A stretch of DNA of 64,000 nucleotides from Sulfitobacter sp. DSM 110093 (GTDB taxonomy: Bacteria > Pseudomonadota > Alphaproteobacteria > Rhodobacterales > Rhodobacteraceae): the NCBI RefSeq assembly GCF_022788715.1, contig NZ_CP085167.1, positions 1,175,001-1,239,000 of the forward strand, given 5' to 3'. Positions 28,835 through 37,960 of the stretch are shown in pieces; position 1 is the first letter of the stretch; each line of letters opens with the position of its first letter. The notes below the pieces were generated by a model that worked only from the letters and a program-made list of their open reading frames with translations, did not search any database and had not been told where the DNA came from. Made by a program: the position numbers and the translations under genes.

Positions 28835-29266
28835 TTATTGGATCAACGTGAAGTGGTGCCGCTCTGTGGTGATGCCGCGTGTCTGTAGCGCGGCTTCGAA
28901 TGCGCGGTGCGGTGGGGTGGCCTCAAAAGGCAGTTTGATCTTGCGGCCCGTCTTTAGAATGACTGTGGCCCGGACCGACATATCAAGCCGCGTATCAAGC
29001 CGAACGCGGTCGATCTGCACCAGCGCGATTTTCGCGTCGCGCTTGCCGGTGACCCACGTCAGAGTGTCGTCGTCGAGCGTCAAGCCGCTGACAGGATTGG
29101 TAAAAAGCTCCCAAAGTGCGGGTAGGGTGAAAAACGCCAATAGCCCCACAACCCAGCCCGAAGCCTCAAGCCAGAGCCACCCCGCGCCGAGGGCCGCCCA
29201 GATCGCGGGCAACACCAGTAGCGTCGTCCGGCTGCGGGCATGGCGGCGGTAGGTATAGGCCGCCAT
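28835..29266 (-). CDS. Small membrane protein with PH-like C-terminal domain
   Basis: A 143-residue protein with two membrane helices (residues ~14-48, TTLLVLPAIWAALGAGWLW and VVGLLAFFTLPALWELF) followed by a beta-rich segment (LTLDDDTLTWVTGKRDAKIA, VRATVILKTGRKIKLPF) that resembles bacterial PH domains. Function unknown. ATG 29266 is chosen, 22 bp after the pepN stop, so it probably belongs to the pepN message. It ends right next to the convergent SLT gene. Confidence 0.7.
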   Translation of the reverse strand: MAAYTYRRHARSRTTLLVLPAIWAALGAGWLWLEASGWVVGLLAFFTLPALWELFTNPVSGLTLDDDTLTWVTGKRDAKIALVQIDRVRLDTRLDMSVRATVILKTGRKIKLPFEATPPHRAFEAALQTRGITTERHHFTLIQ

Positions 29267-29288
29267 GCCCTCTGTCTGGGTTGCCGCG

Positions 29289-31847
29289 TCAGGCACCGCG
29301 AATGCGGCTAAGCATCTCTGACGTGTCCCGGCTGAGATCGGGGCTGGCAAGTATGCGGTCCAATTGCGTTTGGATCATCTCTTGCCGCGCCGCGTCATAG
29401 CGCCGCCATGTTTGGAAGGCCGAACACATCCGCGCCGTGGTCTGCGGGTTCACCGGGTCGAGCTTGATCAGCCAATCGGCAAGCAGCGCGTAGCCCTTGC
29501 CGCTTTCATGGTGGAAGCCCGCATGATGCGCGGCGAGGCTGCCAAAGACCGCGCGGAAGCGGTTTGGGTTCTTCCAGTTGAAGTCCGCGTGCTGGGTAAG
29601 CTTTTGCGCGACCTCTGCGGCATTCTCTGGCGCGGCTTGCGAGACTTGCAGCCCAAACCACTTGTCCATCACCAACCGGTCATCGCGCCACTGCTCTTCA
29701 AACTCAGCCAGCGCCTTGTCGCCATGGCCCGCGCGCAGCAGGGCCGCCAGCGCGCTGAGTTGCTGGGTCATGTTGTCGGCCTGATCGTATTGCGCCTGCG
29801 CGCGCTCCGGGCCCTGTACGCGGGTGAGCAGGGCGAGGGCCGCATTGGTCAGTGCGCGTTTGCCGGATTGCTCGGCATTAGGCTGGTAGGGAGCGTCGAC
29901 GATGTGCCGGTCGTAAAGCTCGCGCAGGGTTGAGACGAAAGCCTGCGCCATGGCGTCGCGCGTGGCCTCTACCGCTTCATGGATCGCCGCCGGATCCGGG
30001 GTTTTGCCCGTGTCATAGAGGGTGTTGGCCAAATCCGCATGGCTGGGCAAGCCCAGCATCAATGCACGGTAGGCGGGCTCTAGCGTCTCATCCCCGAGTA
30101 CAGCTTGAAGTGCGGCAAGCCATTCAGCGTCCGGCGCGCTGCCCTCAGTGGTCGTCGCCAGCAAAGACTGCCGCGCCAAGGTCCGCCCCGACTCCCAGCG
30201 GTTGAAGGGATCGCTGTCATGGGCCAGCAGAAGCAGACGCTCTTCTTTCGAGAGGTCATGTGCAAGCACCACCGGGGCTGAGAAGCCACGTAGTACGGAG
30301 GCCACGGGACGTGCATCAAGTCCGTCGAAGGTAAAGCTCTGCTCGGCTTCGGTCATCTCCAACACGCGGGAGGGGGCCACTTCGGCACCATCCGCGCCAA
30401 TCAGACCTACGGTGATGGGTAAGACCTGCGGCTCAGGGTTTGGCGTGGCCGCGCTGGGGGGCGTGTGCTGTGTGAAGGTGAGGGTAAAGATGCCCTTGCC
30501 CGCGTCCCATGCCTCCGTCACCGCAAGGCGCGGCGTGCCCGCTTGCGAATACCAGCGTTTGAACTGGGTCAGATCGCGGCCTGTGGTGTCTTCGAACACC
30601 TTCAGCCAATCTTCGATCGTTGCCGCGTCGCCGTCGTGACGTTCGAAATAGAGGTCCAGCGCCTTGGCATAGGCGTCATCGCCCACCAAGGTCTTGAGCA
30701 TACCGATCACCTCGGCGCCCTTCTCATAGACGGTGGCGGTGTAGAAGTTGTTGATCTCTTGAAAGCTTTCCGGCCGCACCGGATGCGCCAGCGGGCCTTG
30801 ATCTTCGGCAAACTGACGTCCGCGCAGGTCGATGACATCGCCAATACGTTTCACCGCCGGAGAACGCATATCGGATGTAAACTGGCTGTCGCGGTAGACG
30901 GTCAGCCCTTCCTTCAGACACAGCTGGAACCAATCGCGGCAGGTAATGCGGTTGCCCGTCCAGTTGTGGAAATACTCATGGGCGATAATCGCCTCAATTC
31001 GCTCGAAATTGTCATCTGTCGACGTCTCGGGCGAGGCGAGCACGGCGGCGGAATTGAAGATGTTCAACCCCTTGTTCTCCATCGCGCCCATGTTGAAATC
31101 ATCCACCGCGACGATATTGAAGATGTCGAGATCGTATTCCCGGCCATAGACCTCTTCATCCCATTTCATCGACGCCTTTAGCGCCTCCATCCCAAAGGCG
31201 CATTTCCCCTCATCGCCGGGGCGCACATAAAGGTTTAGATCGACCTCGCGGCTCGACATAGTGGTGAAACGGTCGGAATGGGCCACCAGATCGCCCGCCA
31301 CCAGCGCAAAAAGATAGGCAGGCTTGGGCCACGGGTCATGCCACTCGGCATGGTTCTGCCCCTGTGCCACCGGGTTGCCGTTGGACAAGAGCACCGGATG
31401 CGGTCCGTTGATGGTGACGGTAAAGATACTCATCACATCGGGGCGGTCTGGATAATAGGTGATCTTGCGAAAGCCTTCGGCCTCGCATTGGGTGCAATAC
31501 ATGCCGTTCGACATATAAAGCCCTTCGAGGGCTGTGTTGCCTTTGGGATCAATCTCAACCTCGGCCTCCCAAATAAAGGGCGCGTCGGGAACATCGCAGG
31601 TTAGGCCACGGTCCGTCACCTCTGGGGTGACCGGTTTTCCGTCGATCCGCGCTGAAATCAGCTTGAGGTCTTCTCCATGCAGGAAAAACGTAGCATCCTG
31701 CGCAGCCGGATTGCGGCGAAAGGCGATGCGGCTTTTCACACGCGTCTGATGGGGATCAAGGTCAAAGGTCAGCGCCACCTCATCCACAAGAAAGCCGAAT
31801 GGCTGATAATCGCTGAGATAGATCGTTTGGGGGGTGGCGTCGCGCAT
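29289..31847 (-). CDS. pepN: Aminopeptidase N (M1)
   Basis: An 852-residue cytoplasmic zinc aminopeptidase of the PepN type. It shows the substrate-recognition GAMENKGLNIFNS (~253) and the zinc motif HEYFHNWTGN with the downstream Glu in LKEGLTVYRD (HExxH-18-E). The rest is the M1 beta-sandwich domain and the long helical C-terminal domain. A GGAGG ribosome site precedes ATG 31847. It degrades peptides released by proteases. Confidence 0.97.
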   Translation of the reverse strand: MRDATPQTIYLSDYQPFGFLVDEVALTFDLDPHQTRVKSRIAFRRNPAAQDATFFLHGEDLKLISARIDGKPVTPEVTDRGLTCDVPDAPFIWEAEVEIDPKGNTALEGLYMSNGMYCTQCEAEGFRKITYYPDRPDVMSIFTVTINGPHPVLLSNGNPVAQGQNHAEWHDPWPKPAYLFALVAGDLVAHSDRFTTMSSREVDLNLYVRPGDEGKCAFGMEALKASMKWDEEVYGREYDLDIFNIVAVDDFNMGAMENKGLNIFNSAAVLASPETSTDDNFERIEAIIAHEYFHNWTGNRITCRDWFQLCLKEGLTVYRDSQFTSDMRSPAVKRIGDVIDLRGRQFAEDQGPLAHPVRPESFQEINNFYTATVYEKGAEVIGMLKTLVGDDAYAKALDLYFERHDGDAATIEDWLKVFEDTTGRDLTQFKRWYSQAGTPRLAVTEAWDAGKGIFTLTFTQHTPPSAATPNPEPQVLPITVGLIGADGAEVAPSRVLEMTEAEQSFTFDGLDARPVASVLRGFSAPVVLAHDLSKEERLLLLAHDSDPFNRWESGRTLARQSLLATTTEGSAPDAEWLAALQAVLGDETLEPAYRALMLGLPSHADLANTLYDTGKTPDPAAIHEAVEATRDAMAQAFVSTLRELYDRHIVDAPYQPNAEQSGKRALTNAALALLTRVQGPERAQAQYDQADNMTQQLSALAALLRAGHGDKALAEFEEQWRDDRLVMDKWFGLQVSQAAPENAAEVAQKLTQHADFNWKNPNRFRAVFGSLAAHHAGFHHESGKGYALLADWLIKLDPVNPQTTARMCSAFQTWRRYDAARQEMIQTQLDRILASPDLSRDTSEMLSRIRGA

Positions 31848-31949
31848 TGGGCCTCCAGTGGGGGAACGTAATTGGTCTGGGAAAGGTTATGTCTCTAGAA
31901 GGCGGCCTGCAAGGCGAGCTGCCCCAACTTCAAGCAATGAGGTATATCC

Positions 31950-32180
31950 ATGTCTGCCCCCGACACCGATACCGAAACGCAGAAGAAACAACATCGCCAT
32001 GCTCTGATTGGTATTAAAACCGCCATTATTGCGGGGGCGCTTTTGATGATTGCTGGCATCGTCTATGCCGTGCTGCAAGCCACTGATCCTTCGCCTGAAG
32101 GCGACGCGCAGCCCGTGGACGGCCCGGCACAGGCCGAGCCTGTGATCGCCAAGCCGCAACCACCCGAGGGGCAGCGCTAG
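31950..32180 (+). CDS. Small single-pass membrane protein
   Basis: A 76-residue protein with a charged N-terminus (TDTETQKKQHRHAL), one membrane helix (AIIAGALLMIAGIVYAVLQ, ~25-43) and an acidic Pro/Ala-rich tail (SPEGDAQPVDGPAQAEP). A GAGGT ribosome site lies just upstream of ATG 31950. No family recognised. It is divergent from pepN and 85 bp before glcB, which has its own ribosome site. Confidence 0.65.
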   Translation: MSAPDTDTETQKKQHRHALIGIKTAIIAGALLMIAGIVYAVLQATDPSPEGDAQPVDGPAQAEPVIAKPQPPEGQR

Positions 32181-32265
32181 ACCCTGCTTTTGTCCCCACG
32201 CTTGCGCCGCTTTGCCTTTCTGCTAGACATCTTCGAATGGTATTCAGCGCGGGAGAGGGCGGAGA

Positions 32266-34428
32266 ATGACGGGCAAGATTGATAAGAACGGTTTGCAGGT
32301 AGACCCCGCACTGGTTGAATTCATTGAAACATCGGCGCTACCGGGCACGGGCGTGACTGCAGAAGCCTTTTGGGTCGGTTTTTCTGATCTGGTGCATGAT
32401 CTTGGACCCAAGAACCGCGCTTTGCTGGAAAAGCGTGCAGACCTACAGGCGCAGATTGACGAATGGCATCGGGGCCGCGCAGGTCAACCGCATGACGCCG
32501 AGAGCTACACCGCTTTCCTGCGCGAGATTGGCTATCTCCTCCCGGAAGGCGAAGAGTTTGAGATCGAAACCCAAAATGTAGACCCTGAAATTGCCCAAGT
32601 GCCGGGGCCGCAGCTTGTAGTGCCCATCACCAACGCACGCTTTGCACTTAACGCGGCAAATGCCCGCTGGGGCAGCCTTTATGATGCCTTCTATGGCACC
32701 GACGCGCTGGGCGATCTGCCAAGCGGCAGGGGTTATGACGCCGAGCGCGGCGCGCGGGTGGTGGAGCGTGCCAAAGCCTTTTTGGATGATGCAGCGCCGC
32801 TTTCTGCTGGCAGTCATGCAGATTTGGCAGGCTACCGCGTGGTGGACGGGCATCTTGAAGGTGTGATGTCGCACGACGCCGCGCCATGCGGCTTGGCTGA
32901 TCCAGCGCAATTTGCGGGTTACCGGGGTGCCGCCGAAGCGCCCGATGCAATTTTGTTGCGCAACAACGGGCTGCATATTGAAATCAAGATCGACCCGGAC
33001 CACGCGATTGGCAAAGACGATCCCGCCAGCGTCGCCGATGTGATCATCGAATCCGCGCTTTCGACCATTATGGATTGCGAAGACAGCGTTGCGGCGGTGG
33101 ATGCCGAAGATAAAGTGCTGGCCTATGGCAACTGGCTTGGCCTGATGAAAGGCGACCTGTCGGAAACATTTGAAAAGGGCGGCGAGACCGTCACTCGGCG
33201 TATGGCCGAAGACCGTCGCTACACCGCGTCCGATGGTTCAGGTGAGATCACGTTGAAAGGCCGCTCGCTTATGTTGGTGCGCAATGTGGGGCACCTGATG
33301 ATGAACCCTGCCGTGCATGACCGTGAGGGCCGTGAGGTCGGCGAAGGGCTGATGGACGCGATGGTGACGACGCTAATCGCTATGCACGACCTCAAGCGCG
33401 CGGGGGGCAACTCTGTCACCGGCAGCGTCTATGTGGTGAAGCCCAAGATGCACGGGCCGGAAGAGGTCGCCTTTGCCGATGAGATTTTCACCCATGTGGA
33501 GAAGACGCTCGGTCTGCCGCAATATACCGTGAAGCTCGGCATTATGGACGAGGAACGCCGCACCAGCGCGAACCTCGCCGAATGTATCCGCGCCGCGAAA
33601 CATCGGGTCGCCTTTATCAACACCGGTTTCCTTGACCGCACAGGCGATGAGATTCACACCAGCATGGAAGCCGGGCCGATGGTGCCCAAGGGCGAGATGA
33701 AGAACAGCGCTTGGATCAGCGCATATGAGGATCGCAACGTTGATATCGGCCTGGCCTGTGGCCTTCAGGGGCGCGCGCAAATCGGTAAGGGCATGTGGGC
33801 AATGCCCGACCGGATGGCCGAGATGTTGGAGGCCAAGATAGGCCACCCGCAGTCGGGCGCGAACTGCGCTTGGGTGCCGTCGCCTACAGCTGCTACGTTG
33901 CACGCCACGCATTACCACAAGGTTGACGTGCTGGCGCGGCAGGAAGATATCAAAAAGGGCGGCGCGCGTGGGACACTCGACGCGCTGCTGACCATTCCCG
34001 TGATGGAAGGCCGCAACCTCAGCACCGAAGAAATCACCCGCGAGATTGAGAATAACGCGCAGGGCATTCTGGGCTACGTCGTGCGCTGGATCGATCATGG
34101 GGTTGGTTGTTCTAAAGTGCCTGACATTAACGATGTGGGCCTCATGGAGGACCGCGCAACTTGCCGTATCTCCGCCCAAGCGTTGGCCAATTGGTTGCAT
34201 CATGGTGTCATCAGTCGCGAGGAAGTCGAGGCAGCGCTGAAAAAAATGGCAGCGGTGGTGGATCGGCAAAATGCCGATGACCCAAGCTACCGCCCCATGG
34301 CGCCGGGCTTTGACGGGGTAGCGTTTCAGGCGGCCGGTGATCTGGTGCTGAAGGGCCGCGAGCAACCCTCTGGCTATACCGAACCGGTGCTTCATGCGCG
34401 ACGTATGCAGCTTAAGGCGCAGGGCTGA
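32266..34428 (+). CDS. glcB: Malate synthase G
   Basis: A 720-residue single-chain enzyme that condenses glyoxylate with acetyl-CoA to malate (glyoxylate shunt). Length and sequence fit the G isoform: [54 protein letters not shown] and the C-terminal [16 protein letters not shown] and [19 protein letters not shown] segments. Strong purine-rich ribosome site (GAGAGGGCGGAG). Isocitrate lyase is not in the window. Confidence 0.97.
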   Translation: MTGKIDKNGLQVDPALVEFIETSALPGTGVTAEAFWVGFSDLVHDLGPKNRALLEKRADLQAQIDEWHRGRAGQPHDAESYTAFLREIGYLLPEGEEFEIETQNVDPEIAQVPGPQLVVPITNARFALNAANARWGSLYDAFYGTDALGDLPSGRGYDAERGARVVERAKAFLDDAAPLSAGSHADLAGYRVVDGHLEGVMSHDAAPCGLADPAQFAGYRGAAEAPDAILLRNNGLHIEIKIDPDHAIGKDDPASVADVIIESALSTIMDCEDSVAAVDAEDKVLAYGNWLGLMKGDLSETFEKGGETVTRRMAEDRRYTASDGSGEITLKGRSLMLVRNVGHLMMNPAVHDREGREVGEGLMDAMVTTLIAMHDLKRAGGNSVTGSVYVVKPKMHGPEEVAFADEIFTHVEKTLGLPQYTVKLGIMDEERRTSANLAECIRAAKHRVAFINTGFLDRTGDEIHTSMEAGPMVPKGEMKNSAWISAYEDRNVDIGLACGLQGRAQIGKGMWAMPDRMAEMLEAKIGHPQSGANCAWVPSPTAATLHATHYHKVDVLARQEDIKKGGARGTLDALLTIPVMEGRNLSTEEITREIENNAQGILGYVVRWIDHGVGCSKVPDINDVGLMEDRATCRISAQALANWLHHGVISREEVEAALKKMAAVVDRQNADDPSYRPMAPGFDGVAFQAAGDLVLKGREQPSGYTEPVLHARRMQLKAQG

Positions 34429-34486
34429 GGTTGAGGCCGCCGTGCGAAGCGCCTATGTTCGGGCCATGGTGAATAAGAGGTAACTC

Positions 34487-35269
34487 ATGGCCCGACCCGT
34501 CGTTGGTATTATTGGCAATTCCTACCTGCTGAACGATAGCTACCCCGTACATGCCGGCGGGCAGATGAACACCGAGGCAATTGCCGAAGTTTCTGGATGC
34601 CTGCCGATGATCGTGCCCAGCGATCCGCGCTTTGTCTCGGTCGAAGAATTGCTTGAGGTCTGCGATGGGTTCTTGCTGACCGGCGGGCGGCCCAATGTGC
34701 ATCCAGAAGAATACGGTGAGCCTGAGACAGAGGCACATGGTGCCTTCGACCGCGCCCGCGATGCCGTGGCGCTGGCGCTGGTCCGGGCCTGTGTGGCGCG
34801 GGGTCAGCCGTTTCTTGGGCTGTGCCGCGGTTTTCAAGAGGTGAACGTGGCCATGGGGGGCTCACTCTACCCCGAGATACGCGATTTGCCCGGGCGGATG
34901 AACCACCGGATGCCCCCCGACGGCACCATCGAAGAGAAGTTCGAGCTGCGCCATGACGTGAGTTTTACCGAAGGCGGCGTGTTCCACCGTGTGATGGGCG
35001 CATCCAAAGTGCTGACCAACACCCTACACGGGCAGGGGATCAAGGCCCCCGGCCCGCGTGTGGTGGTTGACGGCCATGCCGATGATGGCACGCCAGAGGC
35101 GATTTACATCAAAGATGCCCCCGGCTTTACGCTTGCCGTGCAATGGCATCCTGAATGGAACGCCGCGAACGACCCCGTGTCGCGCCCCTTGTTCGAGCAT
35201 TTTGGCGCGGCAGTGCGGGCATGGGCCGCGGATGGTTCGGCTTTGCCGGTGATGACCGCCGCGCAGTAA
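34487..35269 (+). CDS. Class I glutamine amidotransferase-like gamma-glutamyl hydrolase (C26)
   Basis: A 260-residue cytoplasmic protein of the PuuD-like peptidase C26 family. The nucleophile is in FLGLCRGFQEVNVAMGG (Cys ~ residue 110); the catalytic His-Glu pair is in VQWHPEWN. Relatives hydrolyse gamma-glutamyl-GABA in putrescine breakdown or act on other gamma-glutamyl amides; no other putrescine genes are near, so the substrate is open. AAGAGG ribosome site before ATG 34487. Confidence 0.88.
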   Translation: MARPVVGIIGNSYLLNDSYPVHAGGQMNTEAIAEVSGCLPMIVPSDPRFVSVEELLEVCDGFLLTGGRPNVHPEEYGEPETEAHGAFDRARDAVALALVRACVARGQPFLGLCRGFQEVNVAMGGSLYPEIRDLPGRMNHRMPPDGTIEEKFELRHDVSFTEGGVFHRVMGASKVLTNTLHGQGIKAPGPRVVVDGHADDGTPEAIYIKDAPGFTLAVQWHPEWNAANDPVSRPLFEHFGAAVRAWAADGSALPVMTAAQ

Positions 35270-35278
35270 AACGCGGCG
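35257..35278 (+). terminator. Hairpin across the amidotransferase stop codon
   Basis: CGCCGCG (35257-35263) and CGCGGCG (35272-35278) form a 7-bp perfect stem with an 8-nt loop that contains the TAA stop. No T-run follows. It may act as a weak terminator or an RNA 3'-end structure. Confidence 0.4.
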
Positions 35279-35361
35279 CTTGAGCTGTGATGAGACCTGC
35301 TCGGGCTGCTATGCTGGCCGGGGCCCCTTGGCGCGGTGGGAAAACGGTCAAATGGTCGGCT

Positions 35362-35946
35362 CTAGCTGTGTAGGCGATCCGGGGGCCTCGTTAACAAATC
35401 TAGAGGGACTAGCCGCGTTGCGTTGTCGTCCAGCACATCGTCTTCCTCTAGTTTGTCAACGACTTCAAATTCTGGGGCCGCTTGGCGCGGCCTGTTGCGG
35501 TTGTAAGAACTGAACGGCCAATCCTCTGGGCGGTCACACAAGCCTGCGTGCATCGGACTGAGATGCACCAAATCACAGTGCCGCCGAAAATCGGCTTGGT
35601 CCCTTATCCGATGTTCCCAGAATCGCCGCTGCCATATCCCTTTCTCGCCGCGTTTGATCTGTTGCAAGCTGCGGTGCGGGGCAGGGGGAAGGTGTTTTGA
35701 AAATCGCGCTTTCCACATGCCAATGCGGTTGGGATAGTCGTGATCATCCTTCGGCAAAGTCCAAACCGTATGGATGACATCCGGCAGCACCGTGATCGCG
35801 TTGATCTGGAACGGCTTGCGGGCCAAGGTCTCTCGCATGGATTGCCGCAGAATTGAGATATGGCGCAACAGGGCATCGTCGCCCCGCCGCGCCAGTCGCA
35901 AGGTGAAAAAGTATCTGTCGGGACCATGGGATGAATTGCGTCTCAT
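35362..35946 (-). CDS. RAYT-like (REP-associated tyrosine transposase family) protein with substituted catalytic sites
   Basis: A 194-residue protein with the hallmark RAYT (Y1_Tnp) segments RYFFTLRL, VIHTVWTLPKDDHDYPNR, WQRRFWEHRIRD and DWPFSSYNR. In active members the HUH motif reads D-H-U-H; here it reads LPDVIHTVW, so the first His is Val (codon GTC). The catalytic Tyr usually sits in the helix before NPVxHG; here that segment reads CDLVHLSPMHAG, with Leu in its place. The frame is otherwise intact and has an unusual acidic C-terminal extension (EFEVVDKLEEDDVLDDN). Probably a domesticated or inactive relative. No REP hairpins recognised alongside. Confidence 0.8.
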   Translation of the reverse strand: MRRNSSHGPDRYFFTLRLARRGDDALLRHISILRQSMRETLARKPFQINAITVLPDVIHTVWTLPKDDHDYPNRIGMWKARFSKHLPPAPHRSLQQIKRGEKGIWQRRFWEHRIRDQADFRRHCDLVHLSPMHAGLCDRPEDWPFSSYNRNRPRQAAPEFEVVDKLEEDDVLDDNATRLVPLDLLTRPPDRLHS

Positions 35947-35970
35947 GGTCCCAAACGTTGCGCAGCTTGG

Positions 35971-35985
35971 TTAAGTTTGCCTTAA
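35971..35985 (-). promoter_or_regulatory. Perfect TTAA-N7-TTAA site (CtrA-type)
   Basis: On the - strand the sequence is TTAAGGCAAACTTAACC, matching the full CtrA consensus TTAA-N7-TTAAC. It lies 24 bp upstream of the RAYT-like start codon and within 20 bp of the convergent-side end of the SDR gene. CtrA is the cell-cycle or motility response regulator of alphaproteobacteria. This is a sequence match only, and the TTAAG/CTTAA core is also a short palindrome. Confidence 0.5.
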
Positions 35986-35990
35986 CGCTG

Positions 35991-36743
35991 CTACATTTGC
36001 CCGCCTGCAATCTCAATGGATTGTCCGTTAACGCTCTCCGAGCCTTCTGCGATCAGCCATGCAGCAGCGGCGGCGACCTCCGAAGGGCCAATGAGTCGCT
36101 TGTGGCGGTTGGCGTTGACCATGACATCGCGCGCTTTGTCTTCGGAAAGCCCGGCGCGTTGCGAAATTGCTCGGGTGTTTCGTGCAATAATATCGGTGTC
36201 GACATAACCGGGGCAGAGTGCGTTGAAGGTAAAGGGTTGGCCCATGTAATCTTCGCTCAGGGATCGGATCAGCCCGATCATCCCGTGTTTGGATGCTGAA
36301 TAGCAGGCCGCTCCCGGCAAGCCACGCAATCCTGCGATGGATGATACGGCAATGACGCGGCCCCAATCGGTCTGGCGCATAGATTTAAGGCTTTCGCGGA
36401 TCGTCAGGAAGGCCCCGTCTAGGTTGGTCGCCATCATGTCGCGCCAAAAATCGAGGTCAGTCTTATGCAGCGAGCGCCCCTCGGCCACACCTGCGTTGGC
36501 GATACAGATTTGCACCGGGCCGCTGGCCTCTACCGCGCGGGCGATCGTGTCGACGACCTGTCCCTCATCACGCACATCCATGGCCATGCCGGTGATGCCA
36601 TTGCCCGATACAGCGTCGAGCACCTCTTGCCGCCGCCCGGTGATCGTGACGCGGGCACCTTTGGCGGCCAAATCCTGCGCGATGGCCAATCCGATGCCCG
36701 TACCGCCGCCCGTGATGAATGCGTGTTTGTCCTGCAGTGTCAT
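35991..36743 (-). CDS. SDR-family NAD(P)-dependent oxidoreductase
   Basis: A 250-residue classical short-chain dehydrogenase. Visible motifs are the cofactor loop TGGGTGIGLAIA (~12-23), NAG (~86), the catalytic Ser (VSSIAGLRG) and YSASK (Tyr-Lys), and the PGYVDTDI loop. An Arg in TGRR after beta-2 leans to NADP(H). The late segment (LIAEGSESVNGQSIEIAGGQM) resembles 3-hydroxybutyrate dehydrogenase or 3-oxoacyl-ACP reductase; the substrate cannot be settled. ATG 36743 is chosen over 36791. Its promoter should lie in the 246-bp gap before the beta-barrel gene. Confidence 0.88.
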   Translation of the reverse strand: MTLQDKHAFITGGGTGIGLAIAQDLAAKGARVTITGRRQEVLDAVSGNGITGMAMDVRDEGQVVDTIARAVEASGPVQICIANAGVAEGRSLHKTDLDFWRDMMATNLDGAFLTIRESLKSMRQTDWGRVIAVSSIAGLRGLPGAACYSASKHGMIGLIRSLSEDYMGQPFTFNALCPGYVDTDIIARNTRAISQRAGLSEDKARDVMVNANRHKRLIGPSEVAAAAAWLIAEGSESVNGQSIEIAGGQM

Positions 36744-36989
36744 AATGCCTCCCTTTTCAGGGGTAGGGTGGCGTGGCTGAGGGGGCGGCACAATAGGGTT
36801 ACACGGATGACGGGGCGTTATTTCCCTACGGCTAGCGCTATGCGTGTGTCTTGGTTAAGTACTCGCGGTAATCCGCTCACATTCGCGCCAGCCCTTTGGC
36901 TTAGGTCTTGAAGCTTTGGTGCCCTTCACGCACTGGTTGCGAAGGGTAACCTGATCACAGGGCCTGACTATGTGTATTGGAGCAGTATC

Positions 36990-37706
36990 ATGAAACTCAC
37001 AAATCTTTCCGTGCTGACGCTTGCCGCGACCTTCGCGCTTGGCGCGAGCACTGCGCAGGCTGTCGAAGTGACCGGTGGCTCTGTCGGCCTGTCCTATTCG
37101 GCCTTTGCCGACGACACCGATTTCAATCGCCTTGGGCTTGATGGCTCGGTCGAACTTGGGTTTAGCCGCAATCTGGGCCTGCAAGCCGATGCGGGCTACA
37201 ACGATTTCGATGCTTCCGGCGCTGATGGCCACACATTGGGCCTGCACGGCATCTACCACATGGATCAGGCGACCTCATTCGGTGCGTTCTATACCCGCGA
37301 AGACATTGAAGGCGAAGATGCGGATATCCTCGGCGTCGAAGCTGGCTATGAAATGCTGAACTGGGAATTCGAAGGTTATATCGCCAATGTCGACACTGAT
37401 CTAGGTGACGGCACGCTGGGTGGCCTTAAGGCCCGTTACGAGATGGCACAGGGCTTTGGCCTGACGGGTTCTTATGATCATTTCGGCAGCGACGGCGACG
37501 ATCTGTCCCGTTTTGCCGTGCGTCTGGATCGTGACGTTTCGCCGACGACAAACCTGTTCTTGGAAGTCGGCTCTGCCAAAGCGGATGTCGGTGGTATCAG
37601 CGACTCTGAGCCCTTCGTCGGTCTGGGCGGCGAGATTGCATTTGGTGCCGGTCGCGGCACGACCTTTGACCAGCGTGGCATCGCCCGTCTGATCCCCGGT
37701 CTCTAA
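36990..37706 (+). CDS. Small outer-membrane beta-barrel (porin-like) protein
   Basis: A 238-residue exported protein. Signal peptide to about AQA-VEV (residue ~24), then alternating amphipathic strands rich in Gly, Asp, Phe and Tyr (GSVGLSYSAFADDTDFNRLG, HTLGLHGIYHMDQATSFGAF) with acidic turns. It looks like a short beta-barrel without the usual porin motif. Possible role is passive diffusion or adhesion. A 9-bp hairpin with a TTCG loop follows at 37745-37766. Confidence 0.75.
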   Translation: MKLTNLSVLTLAATFALGASTAQAVEVTGGSVGLSYSAFADDTDFNRLGLDGSVELGFSRNLGLQADAGYNDFDASGADGHTLGLHGIYHMDQATSFGAFYTREDIEGEDADILGVEAGYEMLNWEFEGYIANVDTDLGDGTLGGLKARYEMAQGFGLTGSYDHFGSDGDDLSRFAVRLDRDVSPTTNLFLEVGSAKADVGGISDSEPFVGLGGEIAFGAGRGTTFDQRGIARLIPGL

Positions 37707-37744
37707 GCGTTCTGGCGGCTCTCGTTCAGAGAGCGTTGCACCAC

Positions 37745-37766
37745 GGCATGGCCTTCGGGCCATGCC
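37745..37766 (+). terminator. TTCG-tetraloop hairpin after the beta-barrel gene
   Basis: GGCATGGCC (37745-37753) and GGCCATGCC (37758-37766) form a perfect 9-bp stem closed by TTCG, a very stable loop. It lies 38 bp past the stop. No T-run follows; a terminator or RNA-end stabiliser fits. Confidence 0.65.
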
Positions 37767-37960
37767 CTCGGCAGCGGGTGGAACAGATGTTCTACGACTG
37801 CGCCGAAATCGGCAAACCGTTCCCCCAATGTGGCAGTGCAGCATATTTGCACCGTTTCCCCTGCCGGTTTGCTTGTACTATTGCTGCGCCCGCGCTATCG
37901 GTCTGACTAACAAAGTTGCGCCAAAGCGGCGGAACGGGCCAGCAAAGGGGGACTCTTGGT

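Noticed and set aside
33373..34395. 340-codon open frame opposite glcB
   Set aside because: Shadow of malate synthase G, His-rich with no recognisable domain.
35270..35361. REP hairpin partners for the RAYT-like gene
   Set aside because: No GTAG/GGAG-marked imperfect palindromes in pairs were found on either side; the nearby stem at 35257-35278 spans the previous gene stop.
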